In this document: positions 32,245-32,531 of the stretch, in pieces
Position numbering within the stretch: position 1 is the first letter of the stretch
Layout: the number at the start of each line of letters is the position of its first letter
Assembly: GCA_002298605.1 (NCBI GenBank)
Contig: DBKS01000053.1
Location: 23,208 to 55,738, forward strand
From: Bifidobacterium sp. UBA744
GTDB taxonomy: Bacteria; Actinomycetota; Actinomycetes; Actinomycetales; Bifidobacteriaceae
Reading direction: 5' to 3'
Length of the DNA stretch: 32,531 nt
Position numbers and translations under genes: made by a program
Notes under the pieces: generated by a model
Databases searched by the model: none
Told to the model about the DNA's origin: nothing
What the model saw: only the letters and a program-made list of their open reading frames with translations

Positions 32245-32531
32245 ATGATGATCAAACGTAACGCGAAGATCGCCGTGGCTGCCATTGCGGCTTCCACCAT
32301 GGCGCTCGCAGGGTGCGGCGGCGGCAGCGGCAACGCTGCAAGCGGCGACAAGCCGACCCTATCCAGCGACCCCGTCACCATCCAGTTGAACTGGTGGGGC
32401 GGCGATGCGCGTATCAAGAACACCAATGCCATCATCGAGAAGTTTGAGGCCGCCAACCCGAATATCAAGGTCGAGGGGATCAACGCCGACTGGTCCGGCT
32501 ACTGGGACAAGCTCGCCACCTCCATGGCCGG
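32245..32531 (+). CDS. ABC transporter sugar-binding lipoprotein (partial, runs off window)
   Basis: N-terminal 95 codons of an extracellular solute-binding protein. A lysine/arginine start (MMIKRNAK) and hydrophobic segment lead to the lipobox LAGC with Cys24 as the lipid anchor. A Gly/Ser linker follows. The mature start VTIQLNWWGGDARIKNTNAIIEKFEAANPNIKVEG is typical of family 1 sugar-binding proteins of ABC importers. The rest of the gene, and probably the permease genes, lie beyond the window. Start: ATG 32245 or ATG 32248, with AAGGAGAG at 32233-32240. It probably works with the upstream cytoplasmic deacetylase. Confidence 0.9.
   Translation, partial: MMIKRNAKIAVAAIAASTMALAGCGGGSGNAASGDKPTLSSDPVTIQLNWWGGDARIKNTNAIIEKFEAANPNIKVEGINADWSGYWDKLATSMA

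Overview
The window is a 32.5 kb piece of a high-G+C actinobacterial chromosome, almost certainly Bifidobacterium. The evidence is an L-lactate dehydrogenase that agrees closely with the bifidobacterial enzyme as I remember it, the order hflX-ldh-CDF-lexA-LysM-nrdR-serA-helD followed by a dcw cluster, and a tmRNA whose tag reads AKSNRTEFALAA. I cannot fix the species. No insertion sequence, phage gene or CRISPR array was seen.

Layout. (1) 1-4031: hflX, ldh with a strong terminator, and a cation-diffusion-facilitator exporter behind a promoter that carries a perfect inverted repeat. (2) 4076-7226: lexA and, divergently, a small membrane-anchored LysM protein followed by nrdR, then serA on the minus strand. 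The lexA/LysM intergenic region carries LexA-type boxes that sit on promoter elements of both genes. This is the layout of the SOS-induced division inhibitor loci (yneA, chiZ, divS) of other Gram-positive bacteria. (3) 7342-9627: helD, an RNA-polymerase-recycling helicase-like ATPase. (4) 9851-24128: a compact division and cell-wall cluster (mraZ, rsmH, ftsL-like, ftsI, a degenerate Mur-ligase-like gene, murF, mraY, murD, ftsW, murG, murC, ftsQ). It is preceded by four MraZ-type boxes spaced exactly 10 bp apart. The gene in the murE slot has lost its ATP-binding P-loop and its C-terminal ligase domain, and ftsZ does not follow ftsQ. (5) 24227-25164: dtd and the tmRNA gene ssrA, both on the minus strand. 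(6) 25365-29106: a sugar module on the minus strand, made of a ROK repressor, a PfkB-type fructokinase-like kinase and an MFS sugar permease. The same 15-bp palindrome lies at the same place on the -10 element of both promoters in this module. The permease has an apparent 1-nt deletion in its last membrane helix. (7) 29101-32531: an accessory region with the 3' relic of a second ROK regulator, a CutC-family gene, a long inverted repeat, a NodB-type polysaccharide deacetylase and the start of an ABC sugar-binding lipoprotein. It looks like the edge of a glycan-use locus.

How the genes work together. The central 14 kb makes and exports peptidoglycan precursors (MurF, MraY, MurD, MurG, MurC) and builds the septal synthase (FtsW, FtsI, FtsL, FtsQ). 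MraZ probably controls its own operon. The LexA/LysM/NrdR block would couple DNA damage to a pause in division and to nucleotide supply. Lactate dehydrogenase and the fructose-type kinase and permease belong to sugar fermentation. The most unusual items are the retained Mur-ligase pseudoenzyme, the geometry-matched ROK operators, and the pair of lesions (permease frameshift and ROK relic) in the accessory region.
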